From positions 907,687 through 971,686 of the forward strand of contig NZ_CP035425.1 of NCBI RefSeq assembly GCF_006740685.1: a DNA stretch of 64,000 bases, given 5' to 3'. Below, piece by piece: positions 43,446-52,792 of the stretch (the first letter of the stretch is position 1; every line of letters starts with the position of its first letter). The stretch is from Candidatus Nitrosopumilus sp. SW (GTDB lineage: Archaea > Thermoproteota > Nitrososphaeria > Nitrososphaerales > Nitrosopumilaceae). A model generated the notes under the pieces. That model was not told the DNA's origin, did not search any database, and saw nothing but the letters and a program-made list of their open reading frames with translations. The translations under genes were made by a program, and so were the position numbers.

Positions 43446-43582
43446 TCTCTAATTCTTGATCTTTTTTTACAATTTTTAAAAATTAGATCCAAAATCTTTC
43501 TATACATTTAGAAAAATGATCAAAACCATTGAAGATTCATACTGTCATAAGTCTTAATTAGTGCTTTTTTTTAGAAAAAGAC

Positions 43583-45754
43583 ATGAAAATGAGTGATGAG
43601 GAATTAGAATTAGATCTAGAAGGTGATCTAGATGCAGATGTTGATGATGATCTAGATGTAGACTTGGATGATGATGATTCAGATTCACCAAAACGCGGTG
43701 GAATTTTACAATCTACGTCAAAACGTGTCAGAATGATCTTCTCTGTAATGGCAAGTCCTAACAGAATTGATATTTTGAGAATTCTAAACTCAAAAGGTCC
43801 TCTAACTTACTCTGAATTAAAATCCCTAGCTGGATTCAAATCAAAAAAAGAGAGTGGAAAATTTGCATACCACTTGAGAAAGTTACTTAGACAATCACTT
43901 GTTGCATTAAACAAATCTGAAAGACGTTACACAATTACAAATCTCGGAAAATTAGTTTTAAGCTTAGCAAGACAAATTGAAGAAAGATCAATTATTGAAA
44001 GTGGAAAGATGTATGTTAGAACATCACACGAATCAATTGAGGAATTTAATTCTCATAAAATTATTCAATCTCTGGTACGTGAGGGCAGCCTCCCACTTGA
44101 ATTAGCACAAAAGATTACTGAAGAAGTTGAAAATAGAATTTACAAGTATCAAACTACCTATCTTACAGGCTCACTTATACGAGAAATGGTAAATTCTGTG
44201 CTACTTGAGCACGGTCATGAGGAATACCGTAACAAGCTTGCACGCCTAGGCTTGCCTGTCTATGATGTCCAAGAAATGATTACTAACTTAGATAATGTTG
44301 GCAATGGTGCTGAAGGCCTCTTGTTTAAAACAGGTCAAAGAGTTTTTGCTGAACACCTTCTTACAAATATCTTACCAAAAGATGTAGCAGATTCTCATCT
44401 CTCTGGTGATCTACACATTGCAAATCCTGGAATCTGGTCAATGATACCTGATACAATATTTGTTAATGTTAAAGAGTTAATCGAAGATGGAATTGATCTT
44501 GGTGGAAAGTATCTTGATGTTTCAAGAATCCCTGCATCAAAAAACCTAGATGACATTACAAGTGCATTGTCTGTTGTAATTTCTCTTCTTTCAAAAGAAG
44601 CTTCACAAGAAATTGTACTTGATGGATTAGTTTCACTGTTCTCAAAACATTCAAAATCACTTCCAGAACTGGAACAAAAACTAACTGCAGCATTTGCAAC
44701 TGCATCTACAACTTCTAAATACAATAAATCAAGTACTAACGTTTCAATTAGATTGCAGTTAGGTTCTGATACAAAAATAATTAATTCAATTATTACTGCA
44801 TACAAAAATTATACAATGCTTACCCCAATTCCAAAAATTGGTTTAATCATAGATAATGAAAAAGGAAAGATCACAGATGTTTCAGCAGCTGCATCAGAAA
44901 TAATTTCCCTTGGTGGAAAAGTAATGTTTGCTAAAGGACAAACATCAAGTTATGGTGTTACCAATGGATTAGCTAAGAATTCTGGACCATTGTCCATTAT
45001 GCTCCAATCAGTATCAATCAATCTTCCAAGATTGGCATTTGAATCAAACAAAGATGAAACTTACTTTAGAGCAAGATTAGCATTGTTGATGAAACCAGCT
45101 TTGTCTTCAATGGCACTAAGAAAGAAAGACATTTCAGACTTGACTAGACGTGGCTTGAATCCAATTTTGGCTAAAAATACACAATATATGCAAAAAAGCA
45201 ATGTTTCTCTTGTAGTTAATTTAGTAGGCCTCAAAGAGGCTGTCTTTAACATCCTTGGATTCCAGGATAATAAGGAAGGACGTGAAATCCTTCATAAGGT
45301 AATTGAGACTGCCGTTGACGTTGGAGCCAAAAAAGGCAAAGAATTAGGCGATCCTGTGGCTATTTGCATGACTGAGACTGACAGTTCCACTCGCTTTGCA
45401 ACCCTTGATGGTGAAAAATATGGTAAGAATTCATCCCTAAACTCAATGGAAGGTGATTCCTACTCTGAAGGAATTACTATTGATGCCTCTGAAGTTACTG
45501 ATTATACTGCTAAGAGTGAACCAATCTCTGAATGTAACAAACTTGCTAAGTTGCTAAACGGAGGCTTGTTTGTAACGCTAAAAATTGGTAAAGATGCAAA
45601 GCCTGCAGAAATCAAAAAGGCAATCGAGAAAACATCTGAACTTACAACCTCCTTCAAACCAGTTCAAGAGATTGCAATCTGTGGTGAATGTGGCTTTAAA
45701 GATGAACCATTTGAAGACAAATGTCCAAAATGCAAGTCTCCATATGTTGTCTGA
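43583..45754 (+). CDS. HTH/ATP-cone/NrdD-like protein lacking the glycyl-radical segment
   Basis: The 723-residue protein has four parts: an acidic Asp-rich N-terminus (about 5-35), an ArsR-like helix-turn-helix with wing (about 45-130, RIDILRILNSKGPLTYSELKSLAG...ERRYTITNLGKLVL), an ATP-cone (about 141-235, VRTSHESIEEFNSHKIIQSLV...LARLGLPVYDVQEMI), and a long NrdD-like barrel region (SHLSGDLHIANPGIWSMIP; SECNKLAKLLNGGLFVTLKIG). It ends with the zinc ribbon of class III reductases (CGECG...CPKCKSPYVV) exactly before the glycyl-radical loop. So catalysis is unlikely. It lies upstream of nrdJ and probably senses nucleotides and regulates transcription; this is inference. Confidence 0.82.
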   Translation: MKMSDEELELDLEGDLDADVDDDLDVDLDDDDSDSPKRGGILQSTSKRVRMIFSVMASPNRIDILRILNSKGPLTYSELKSLAGFKSKKESGKFAYHLRKLLRQSLVALNKSERRYTITNLGKLVLSLARQIEERSIIESGKMYVRTSHESIEEFNSHKIIQSLVREGSLPLELAQKITEEVENRIYKYQTTYLTGSLIREMVNSVLLEHGHEEYRNKLARLGLPVYDVQEMITNLDNVGNGAEGLLFKTGQRVFAEHLLTNILPKDVADSHLSGDLHIANPGIWSMIPDTIFVNVKELIEDGIDLGGKYLDVSRIPASKNLDDITSALSVVISLLSKEASQEIVLDGLVSLFSKHSKSLPELEQKLTAAFATASTTSKYNKSSTNVSIRLQLGSDTKIINSIITAYKNYTMLTPIPKIGLIIDNEKGKITDVSAAASEIISLGGKVMFAKGQTSSYGVTNGLAKNSGPLSIMLQSVSINLPRLAFESNKDETYFRARLALLMKPALSSMALRKKDISDLTRRGLNPILAKNTQYMQKSNVSLVVNLVGLKEAVFNILGFQDNKEGREILHKVIETAVDVGAKKGKELGDPVAICMTETDSSTRFATLDGEKYGKNSSLNSMEGDSYSEGITIDASEVTDYTAKSEPISECNKLAKLLNGGLFVTLKIGKDAKPAEIKKAIEKTSELTTSFKPVQEIAICGECGFKDEPFEDKCPKCKSPYVV

Positions 45755-45916
45755 AATTCATAATTGAAAAACTAGTTACGATCATTTTTGAAAATTTTTT
45801 GATCTGTTTCAGACTTCTGCGATCATCGTCCATTGTGAAAGTTATTCCGTTATGAAGTTCATAGTAGCGTTGTCAATTTTATTGAACCGAACTTTTAGAC
45901 AAAAACTGACAAATCA

Positions 45917-45922
45917 TTTATA
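45917..45922 (+). promoter_or_regulatory. TATA box of nrdJ
   Basis: TTTATA lies 37-42 nt before the ATG at 45959 and only 7 nt before the upstream in-frame TTG (45929), so transcription would begin around 45946 and the TTG could not be translated. A TGATCAT (45930-45936) lies between TATA box and predicted start; TGATCA also occurs upstream of the HTH gene (43517-43522). Confidence 0.5.
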
Positions 45923-45958
45923 CCCGCATTGATCATAACCCTCTACGGGGATATTATA

Positions 45959-48610
45959 ATGGATAATTCACAAATAGAAAATACTATCAATGAGATCCGT
46001 AAGCGCAGTGGCGCAGTAGCGGCTTTCAATAAAGATAAAATTTCAAATGCCATTTTCAGGGCATTGGCTGCCACCTCTAAAGCCGACCGTGGCCTAGCCG
46101 ATCAGTTAGCAGATAATGTTGTTAACAAATTAGTAGAACAAGGATTCACCAGTACTAGAACACCTACCGTTGAAGATATTCAGGATATTGTAGAATCCAC
46201 TTTGATTGACAGTGGTAATAGCGATATTGCAAAAGCCTACATTGTCTATCGTCATGAGAGAAGAAAACTAAGAGACGAAAAAATGAAGGTCCTAAACCTA
46301 AAGGCCCTTGATCCAGTTTCCAAAAAGTTTGACTTGAATTGTCTTAGAGTCTTAGCATCAAGATATCTTTTCAGAAATGGAAAAAATGAGATTATTGAAT
46401 CTCCAACTCAAATGTTTGAGAGAGTTGCAATCCTAGTCGGAATTGGTGACCTCATGTATGATGCACAAGTCTTTGACAAATCTGGAAATACAAAACAAGA
46501 TGTAGAAGAAGCAAAATCATATCTTGAAAAACTAGATGCCTTTGATTACAAGTTCAAAGTTGGAGACTATTTCTTCAACAAATGGCATTTTAGATCACTT
46601 ATCAGCCACTACGTAACCCTTGCAAACAAGGGTCAGATGAAAGTAAGTTTCAAAGAACTTTTGACACTAATTGCGGCAAAGAAACTAGATGTCTATGCAG
46701 ATAAAATCACAGAATACTTTGATCTGATGGTTGCACAAGACTTTTTGCCAAACTCCCCAACAATGATGAACGCAGGTGGAAGACTAGGTCAGCTTTCTGC
46801 ATGCTTTGTACTTGGAATGAATGATGGCATGGAGGAAATCATGAAATCAACTTCTGATGCCGCATTAATCTTCAAGTCTGGTGGTGGAGTTGGAATCAAC
46901 TACTCTGATCTTCGTGAAGAAGGTGATATTGTAGCATCAACATCAGGTGTTGCATCAGGCCCCGTATCATTCATGAACATCATTAACACTGTAACTGAAG
47001 TTGTTAAACAAGGAGGAAAGAGACGTGGTGCAAACATGGGTATAATTGAAGCATGGCATCCAGATGTTGAAAAATTCATTACAAATAAAACAGAACCTGG
47101 TGTTTTAGAAAACTTTAACGTCAGTGTTGGTGTCTGGGAAGACTTTTGGCATGCACTTGTAAACACTAGTGATGGTAACTATGTTTTACGTAGTCCTCGT
47201 GACAAAAAACCAGTTAAAGAAATTAATGCACATCAGTTAATTGACTTGATTGCACTATCTGCATGGAAAAGTGCAGAACCTGGTTTGATCTTCTTTGATC
47301 AAATTAACAAATACAATGTATTTGCAAAAGCAAGACAAGCACCATTACGTGCAACAAATCCATGTGGTGAACAAAGTCTTTACCCATACGAATCTTGCAA
47401 TCTAGGTTCTATCAATTTAGTAAATCTCGTAAAGAGACAAGCAGATGGAAACTATGAATTTGATTGGCAAAGATATGAAGAAACAATCAGAAAGACTACT
47501 AGATTCCTTGATAACATCATTGATGTTAATACCTATCCAGTTCCAGAAATCAATGTAGCATCAAAAGAATCCCGAAGAATTGGATTGGGTGTAATGGGAG
47601 TAGCAGATCTCTTGTACAAACTAAGAATCCCATACAACTCTAAAGAGGGATATGAACTACAATCCAAACTATCTGAAGCCCTAACATACTATTCCATGGA
47701 AGAAAGTGTAGCCCTTGCAAAGTCTCGTGGTGAATTCCCACTATGTTCCAAGACCGAGTATCCTGAAGGAAAGATTCCAGTTGCAGGCTATTATGAAAAG
47801 CCAAAGGAATCTCACTCCTATGAATGGGATGCATTAATTGAGAAAATAAAACAATATGGAATAAGAAACGTCCTAACCACAACAGTGGCCCCCACAGGTA
47901 CCCTGTCAATGATTGCAGACTGTTCAAACGGAATGGAACCTGCATTTGCATTGGTATTTGAAAAGAGAGTTACTGTAGGAAGATTCTTCTACACAAACAA
48001 AATTGTTGAACAAGTCCTAAAAGAAAATAATCTATACACAGATGAAATTCTTGCAAAGATTGCAGACAACTACGGATCATTGAAAGGAATTGAAGAAATT
48101 CCTCAATGGATGCAAGATGTCTTTGTAACTGCAATGGACATTCACTGGTCTGATCACTTGATGGCTCAGGGAGTGTGGCAAGACTGGATTGGAAATGCAA
48201 TTGCAAAAACAATCAACATGCCATATGATGTAACTGCAGAAGATGTAAAATCTGCATATCTGCTAGCACATGAAATTGGTCTCAAAGGTATCACAGTTTA
48301 CCGTGATGGCTCTAGACACAAACAAGTCCTTCACATGACTAGTGATAATGCACAAAAAACATTTGATGTTACACCAAGTGAACATGTAACAAGTTATGTT
48401 ACACAAAACATCACAAACCCATACATCAAATCACAAGTTAATGCTGCACTTGCATTGAAAGTACATGACGAAGAAATCAAAGCTGAACCAATCCAACAAG
48501 AAGAAGTTTCAGAAGATCGTCTATGTCCAACATGTAAGAACAACCTTGTATTTGTAGAAGGTTGCAGCATCTGCATTGAATGTGGATTTAGTGGTTGTAC
48601 TTCTGGATAA
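45959..48610 (+). CDS. nrdJ: Adenosylcobalamin-dependent ribonucleotide reductase (class II)
   Basis: The 883-residue enzyme reduces ribonucleotides to deoxyribonucleotides with a B12-generated thiyl radical. An N-terminal ATP-cone (about residues 10-105) gives allosteric control. Catalytic motifs are SACFVLGMNDGMEEI, the loop GGGVGINYSDLREEGD, and NPCGEQSLYPYESCNLGSINL with the radical Cys, Glu and partner. The C-terminus has a Cys-rich zinc/redox tail (CPTCKNNLVFVEGCSICIECGFSGC). ATG 45959 is preferred over the TTG at 45929 because of the TATA position. Its neighbour upstream is a probable regulator built from another reductase. Confidence 0.96.
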   Translation: MDNSQIENTINEIRKRSGAVAAFNKDKISNAIFRALAATSKADRGLADQLADNVVNKLVEQGFTSTRTPTVEDIQDIVESTLIDSGNSDIAKAYIVYRHERRKLRDEKMKVLNLKALDPVSKKFDLNCLRVLASRYLFRNGKNEIIESPTQMFERVAILVGIGDLMYDAQVFDKSGNTKQDVEEAKSYLEKLDAFDYKFKVGDYFFNKWHFRSLISHYVTLANKGQMKVSFKELLTLIAAKKLDVYADKITEYFDLMVAQDFLPNSPTMMNAGGRLGQLSACFVLGMNDGMEEIMKSTSDAALIFKSGGGVGINYSDLREEGDIVASTSGVASGPVSFMNIINTVTEVVKQGGKRRGANMGIIEAWHPDVEKFITNKTEPGVLENFNVSVGVWEDFWHALVNTSDGNYVLRSPRDKKPVKEINAHQLIDLIALSAWKSAEPGLIFFDQINKYNVFAKARQAPLRATNPCGEQSLYPYESCNLGSINLVNLVKRQADGNYEFDWQRYEETIRKTTRFLDNIIDVNTYPVPEINVASKESRRIGLGVMGVADLLYKLRIPYNSKEGYELQSKLSEALTYYSMEESVALAKSRGEFPLCSKTEYPEGKIPVAGYYEKPKESHSYEWDALIEKIKQYGIRNVLTTTVAPTGTLSMIADCSNGMEPAFALVFEKRVTVGRFFYTNKIVEQVLKENNLYTDEILAKIADNYGSLKGIEEIPQWMQDVFVTAMDIHWSDHLMAQGVWQDWIGNAIAKTINMPYDVTAEDVKSAYLLAHEIGLKGITVYRDGSRHKQVLHMTSDNAQKTFDVTPSEHVTSYVTQNITNPYIKSQVNAALALKVHDEEIKAEPIQQEEVSEDRLCPTCKNNLVFVEGCSICIECGFSGCTSG

Positions 48611-48625
48611 ATACCAGAATCACAA

Positions 48626-48648
48626 CTTTTTTACTTTCTTTTCTTTTT
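48626..48648 (+). terminator. T-rich terminator after nrdJ
   Basis: Four T runs in 23 nt (TTTTTT, TTTC, TTTTC, TTTTTG) begin 16 nt after the nrdJ stop codon. Confidence 0.5.
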
Positions 48649-48656
48649 GAGTTCAT

Positions 48657-49772
48657 ATGGATAAGAAGATTCTAGGCATGGCTGTAGGTGTGGCTGTAGT
48701 TATAGCAATTGCAGCCAGCGTTCTAAGTATTTCTAGTTCTGAAGTTATTCCTCAAAAGACTAATGAGAAAATTGGATTGGTGATAAATTCTCCAAATCAA
48801 TCTGTAACCTTACAAGAACTAGATGAAATCTATGCTACTGCATCTGAATCTGGAATTGGAAGAAGTAATGTCTATCTTTTTTGGAATTTAATTGAACCAG
48901 AACGCGGTGAATACAATTGGCAATATTCTGATGCTTTGATGAGTTTTAATCAAAAAAATAATCTAAAAGTCACACTTTACTTTTCAATAATTAATGGAGA
49001 AACATTAGGACCATTCCCAAATTGGATTGGAAAACCTCCACTTCAATCGCTTGGGGAAGATAGAGTAATCAATGTCCTTGATGCAATTTTATCCCGATAT
49101 GATATTGTTGATACTGTGATTCTTGCAGGAGAAACAGAATCTCAATTCAGATACTATGAACAAAATATTCCTGTTTACAAAGAACTTTTCACCGGAATAT
49201 ATGATGGAGTTAAAGAAAAACATCCTGATGTAAAAATTGGAAATGCATTTGCCTTACACCAAGTTTTGAATAAGAATTTGAGATATATCGTAACTGATTT
49301 GGATGTTGGTGATTTTGTTGCATTCTCTTATTCTCCAGTTGACACAGTTGGCGATATGGTAAAAACTCCACAACAAGCAAAAGAAGAACTAGAACAGATT
49401 ATTGATTTAGCAGGAGATAGGAAGGCTGCTATTTTTGAGATTAGTTGGAGCACATCTGATTTTGTTGGAGGAAGTGAAGAATCTCAAACTGAATTTTTAG
49501 AAAAATCCTTTGAATTTTATACAGAAAATGAATCAGAATTAGAGTTTTTCACCTGGTATAGGCAAAATGACAAGCCTGAAGGAACTTGTGCATTTGAAGC
49601 ACAAGAGATTGGAGAAGACAAGCTTTCAGTAGGAGGTTCAGGTTTTGGCAGTAGTGAACATGTAATTGAGAGACTAAATCATTATGTCTGCAATGCTGGA
49701 TTGTTTGATGAGGATGGTAATCCAAAATCAGGTTGGAATGAATTTAAAAATCAAATCCAGATGACAAACTAA
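48657..49772 (+). CDS. Exported TIM-barrel glycoside-hydrolase-like protein
   Basis: The 371-residue protein has an N-terminal membrane signal (residues 5-25) and a body resembling the clan A glycosidase barrel: IGRSNVYLFWNLIEPERGEYNWQYSDALMSFNQKNNLKVTLYFSI is the usual strand 2-3 region, Glu in ILAGETES would be the acid/base position (strand 4), and Glu in IFEISWSTS the nucleophile position (strand 7). Exact family is not recognised. It would act on a cell-surface or extracellular glycan. It ends 1 nt before nep1. Confidence 0.65.
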   Translation: MDKKILGMAVGVAVVIAIAASVLSISSSEVIPQKTNEKIGLVINSPNQSVTLQELDEIYATASESGIGRSNVYLFWNLIEPERGEYNWQYSDALMSFNQKNNLKVTLYFSIINGETLGPFPNWIGKPPLQSLGEDRVINVLDAILSRYDIVDTVILAGETESQFRYYEQNIPVYKELFTGIYDGVKEKHPDVKIGNAFALHQVLNKNLRYIVTDLDVGDFVAFSYSPVDTVGDMVKTPQQAKEELEQIIDLAGDRKAAIFEISWSTSDFVGGSEESQTEFLEKSFEFYTENESELEFFTWYRQNDKPEGTCAFEAQEIGEDKLSVGGSGFGSSEHVIERLNHYVCNAGLFDEDGNPKSGWNEFKNQIQMTN

Positions 49773-49773
49773 A

Positions 49774-50442
49774 ATGGTTTCCATTATTTTAGCAGAATCT
49801 GCATTAGAACTTGTTCCCTCTGAATTAAAACACCATCCTTCAGTAATTTCACATGCAAGAAAACTAGGAAAATATTCCTCTGAAATTCTATTAGATAACT
49901 CGTGGCATTTTGCAGCAATGAAAGGAATCACCAATGAATTAAAGAGAGGAAGACCTGACCTTGTACACTTTTCAATACTCGAAGCTACGACCATCCCTCT
50001 TTATCTGAAAAACAAAATCAAACTCTACATCCATACAATTGATGATAAAGTGATCTATTTTGGTCAAAATGTTCATGTGCCAAAATCTTATCATAGATTT
50101 GCAGGATTGATTGAAAAATTGTATAAAGAAAAAAAGATTACATCAAACGAAAACACACTACTTGAAATCAAAGACAAAACATTTTCAGAATTAATTGATG
50201 AAATAAATCCATCAAAAGTGATTGGATTTTCTACCAAAGGCACTCAAAATTCATATGAAAAAATTGCAGGAGATATTATTGATGATTATTGCCTTGTATT
50301 TGGTGGATTCCAGAAAGGACATTTTTCAGACTCTATTGAAAAACAATTTACTCAAATGTATTCTGTTGGTGATGAATCCTTTGAAGGCCACACTGTAGTT
50401 GCTAGAATGCTCTATGAGTACGAAAAAACCATTTTTATGTAG
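49774..50442 (+). CDS. nep1: rRNA pseudouridine N1-methyltransferase Nep1
   Basis: The 222-residue SPOUT-class enzyme methylates a pseudouridine in 16S rRNA helix 35 and helps small-subunit assembly. Family motifs are ILLDNSWHFAAMK, GRPDLVHFSILEATTIPLY, LYIHTIDDKVIYFGQNVHVPKSYHRFAGLIEKLY, and the SAM-binding knot region CLVFGGFQKGHFS...SVGDESFEGHTVVARMLYEYE. It is followed by tRNA-Gly and two more translation-related genes. Confidence 0.94.
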   Translation: MVSIILAESALELVPSELKHHPSVISHARKLGKYSSEILLDNSWHFAAMKGITNELKRGRPDLVHFSILEATTIPLYLKNKIKLYIHTIDDKVIYFGQNVHVPKSYHRFAGLIEKLYKEKKITSNENTLLEIKDKTFSELIDEINPSKVIGFSTKGTQNSYEKIAGDIIDDYCLVFGGFQKGHFSDSIEKQFTQMYSVGDESFEGHTVVARMLYEYEKTIFM

Positions 50443-50464
50443 GCATAGAAATTTGCATTTTGTT

Positions 50465-50538
50465 GCAGTCATAGTATAGCCTGGTTAGTATTCGGGGTTT
50501 CCAACCCTGTGACGCGGGTTCGAATCCCGCTGACTGCA
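50465..50538 (+). tRNA. tRNA-Gly (anticodon UCC)
   Basis: A 74-nt cloverleaf: acceptor GCAGTCA pairs with TGACTGC, discriminator A, no encoded CCA. The anticodon arm CGGGG-TTTCCAA-CCCTG has the anticodon TCC at loop positions 3-5, and the T arm GCGGG-TTCGAAT-CCCGC is canonical. No intron. It reads GGA (and wobble GGG) glycine codons. Confidence 0.96.
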
Positions 50539-50572
50539 TTTCTTTGATTCTAATAAGAAGTAATTTTTAGGT

Positions 50573-50893
50573 GTGACTTTAGAAATTATTGTGAAACCTG
50601 CAGTAAGAAAACTTGCAATGGAGAGAATGCAAATTCTAATAAAAAATGCAATTAGTAATGCAAAAACCGATCCTGAACTTTCTCAACGCCAAGCTCTTCT
50701 TGCCCGAAGAATTAGTACTAGACATAAAATTCGAATGCCTTATGAGCTTAGGATGGTTTTCTGCAAAAAATGCAAATCATTCATTGCACCTGGAGTCAAT
50801 TCTAGAATTCGTTTGGGTAGGGCATCTGTCAAGTCGATCAGAATATCTTGCTACTTGTGTGGGCATACGTACCGAAAAATAATATCTCAATGA
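50573..50893 (+). CDS. rnp4: Ribonuclease P protein component 4
   Basis: The 106-residue protein matches the Rpr2/RPP21 family: AMERMQILIKNAISNAKTDPELSQRQALLARRISTRHKIRMPYELRMVFCKKCKSFIAPGVNSRIRLG, and zinc ligands CKKC and CYLCG. It binds the specificity domain of RNase P RNA and takes part in tRNA 5' maturation, in keeping with its place next to a tRNA gene. Start GTG 50573, or GTG 50591. Confidence 0.92.
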   Translation: MTLEIIVKPAVRKLAMERMQILIKNAISNAKTDPELSQRQALLARRISTRHKIRMPYELRMVFCKKCKSFIAPGVNSRIRLGRASVKSIRISCYLCGHTYRKIISQ

Positions 50894-50924
50894 TTTATAA
50901 GACGATTCTCGATTTTTTGTCTTC

Positions 50925-51377
50925 ATGGCAAAGGTATACGATGTACCCGCAGATGTGTTGATAGGAAAACTAGCTGATATTCTAAAAAATGAAGATATTC
51001 CAGCTCCTTCTTGGATTCCATTTGTTAAAACTGGGGCTCATGCTGATAAACCACCACAAAACCGTGATTGGTGGCATACTAGATGTGCATCAATAATGAG
51101 AAAAATTTACCTTAATGGCCCAATTGGAGTTAACGAATTAAGAAAAGATTATGGTGGTGGTAAACCATCTGGTTATGGTGCAGCTCATCACAAAGATGCT
51201 GGTGGCGCAATTATTAGAAACGCAATTCATGGATTAGAAAAATTAGGCTATTTAGAAAAAGTTGAGAAGAAAGGACGTGTAATTTCTAAACAAGGTATGC
51301 AAAAACTTGATAGATTAGCAACAGAAATTCTAAAAGAAATGATTGTTGAAAATCCTCAATTGAAAGTTTACACTTAG
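50925..51377 (+). CDS. rps19e: 30S ribosomal protein S19e
   Basis: The 150-residue protein shows the archaeal/eukaryotic S19e signature: WIPFVKTGAHADKPPQNRDWWHTRCASIMRKIYLNGPIGVNELRKDYGGGKPSGYGAAHHKDAGGAIIRNAIHGLEKLGYLEK. It is a winged-helix protein of the small-subunit head. The PDCD5-type gene follows after 7 nt. Confidence 0.97.
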   Translation: MAKVYDVPADVLIGKLADILKNEDIPAPSWIPFVKTGAHADKPPQNRDWWHTRCASIMRKIYLNGPIGVNELRKDYGGGKPSGYGAAHHKDAGGAIIRNAIHGLEKLGYLEKVEKKGRVISKQGMQKLDRLATEILKEMIVENPQLKVYT

Positions 51378-51384
51378 ATTCAAA

Positions 51385-51666
51385 ATGAGTTTTCCTGAAT
51401 CAGACGATTTACCTAAAGATAATACAAATCACGAACTAGCTGCACAAAAAGAGCATATTCTAAAACAAATTCTAGTCCCTGAAGCAAGAATGAGATTAAA
51501 CAATATCAAAATGGTAAAACCAGAATTGGCCGATCTTGTTGAACAATATTTGATAGGAATGGCTACTCAGGGAAAAATTCCTGGTCAAATTACAGACGAT
51601 CAATTAAAGCAAATTTTACTTTCTACCCAACAACCAAAACGTGATTTTAAGTTCAATCGTGTCTGA
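51385..51666 (+). CDS. DNA-binding protein of the PDCD5 family
   Basis: The 93-residue protein matches the archaeal PDCD5 homologues: the helical core QKEHILKQILVPEARMRLNNIKMVKPELADLVEQYLIGMATQGKIPGQITDDQLKQIL. Archaeal members bind double-stranded DNA or ribosomal/translation partners; the usual neighbour is S19e, as here. The usual N-terminal region is shortened. Confidence 0.92.
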   Translation: MSFPESDDLPKDNTNHELAAQKEHILKQILVPEARMRLNNIKMVKPELADLVEQYLIGMATQGKIPGQITDDQLKQILLSTQQPKRDFKFNRV

Positions 51667-51708
51667 TCCCAGATAAAATATAATTATGGGTAAGCAACCG
51701 GTTATTTT

Positions 51709-52785
51709 ATGAAAGCCGTTGTATACAATGAATATGCACCAGATGATAATTATGCTAAGATCCTTAAAGTCCAGGATATAGACGAACCAAAACCAAAACC
51801 AGATGAGGTAATTTTTACCAATAAAGCATCTGCCCTAAATTATAATGATATTTGGGGAATGAGAGGAGTTCCAGTAGCAGTTCCTCTTCCACATGTTTCA
51901 GGTTCCGATGTAGCTGGAGAAGTAATCGCAGTAGGCGAAGATGTACAAAATTTCAAAGTAGGTGACAGAGTTGTCTCTCACTCTAATTTAGCATGCAGAG
52001 TTTGTAAAGCATGTACTGATGGTAGAGAATTTGACTGTACCAGAAGACAAGTTTGGGGTTTCCAAACTGGACCGCTATGGGGTGCATACTCTGAACAAAT
52101 TCACTTACCAGAAGTCAATGTTTCAAAAATTCCTGACAGTGTTTCATTTGAAGATGCAGCAGCAGCTTCCATGACTCTTCTAACTTCATGGCACATGCTA
52201 GTTGGTAGGGCAAACATTACTCCAGGACAAACAGTACTCATAATGGGTGGTGGTTCTGGTGTCGGAAGCTTTGCAATTCAAATTGCAAAATTATACAACT
52301 GTGATGTAATTGCAACTGCAAGCCCAGACAAATTAGACAAATGTCTAGAACTTGGAGCAGATCATGCAGTAGACCACAGAAAAGACGATTGGCAAAAAGA
52401 AGTCTTTAAAATTTCAAAAGAACTAGCAAAAACAAAAGGAGAAGCACCTGGTATTGATATTGCATTTGATCACATTGGTCAAACTCACTTCAACAAACAA
52501 CTAACCTTACTAAAGTATGGTGCAACTCTTGTTTCATGTGGTGCCACAACAGGTTACGACGCACAAATAGATCTTAGACACATATTCTTCAAAGGAATTA
52601 ACGTCTTAGGTTCAACACAAGGAACAAAAGCTGAACTAGATCAAGGTCTTTACTGGATGGGTCAAGGAAAACTAAAATCCATTGTTGACTCTGTCTATAC
52701 ATTTGAGCAAGCAGCAGAGGCTCACACAAAAATGTTAGAAGGTAAATTCTTTGGCAAAATCTTAATGAAGCCTGAAGGCGCTTAG
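51709..52785 (+). CDS. MDR-family reductase, acryloyl/crotonyl-CoA reductase-like
   Basis: The 358-residue medium-chain dehydrogenase has an N-terminal catalytic domain (ALNYNDIWGMRGVPVAVPLPHVSGSDVAGEVIAVGEDVQNFKVGDRV), four zinc-type Cys (CRVCKAC...FDC), the Rossmann motif GGGSGVGSFAIQIAKL and an adenosine end ATASPDKLDK. The WGAYSEQ segment and overall length fit the crotonyl-CoA carboxylase/reductase-like subgroup, which supplies acryloyl-CoA reductase in the 3HP/4HB cycle of Crenarchaeota. Assignment to that step here is inference. Followed 7 nt later by a CoA-ester lyase gene. Confidence 0.82.
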   Translation: MKAVVYNEYAPDDNYAKILKVQDIDEPKPKPDEVIFTNKASALNYNDIWGMRGVPVAVPLPHVSGSDVAGEVIAVGEDVQNFKVGDRVVSHSNLACRVCKACTDGREFDCTRRQVWGFQTGPLWGAYSEQIHLPEVNVSKIPDSVSFEDAAAASMTLLTSWHMLVGRANITPGQTVLIMGGGSGVGSFAIQIAKLYNCDVIATASPDKLDKCLELGADHAVDHRKDDWQKEVFKISKELAKTKGEAPGIDIAFDHIGQTHFNKQLTLLKYGATLVSCGATTGYDAQIDLRHIFFKGINVLGSTQGTKAELDQGLYWMGQGKLKSIVDSVYTFEQAAEAHTKMLEGKFFGKILMKPEGA

Positions 52786-52792
52786 TCATTTA

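Noticed and set aside
45929-45958. Upstream TTG start for nrdJ
   Set aside because: It lies only 7 nt after the TATA box, so it would not be in the mRNA; ATG 45959 also starts directly before the ATP-cone.
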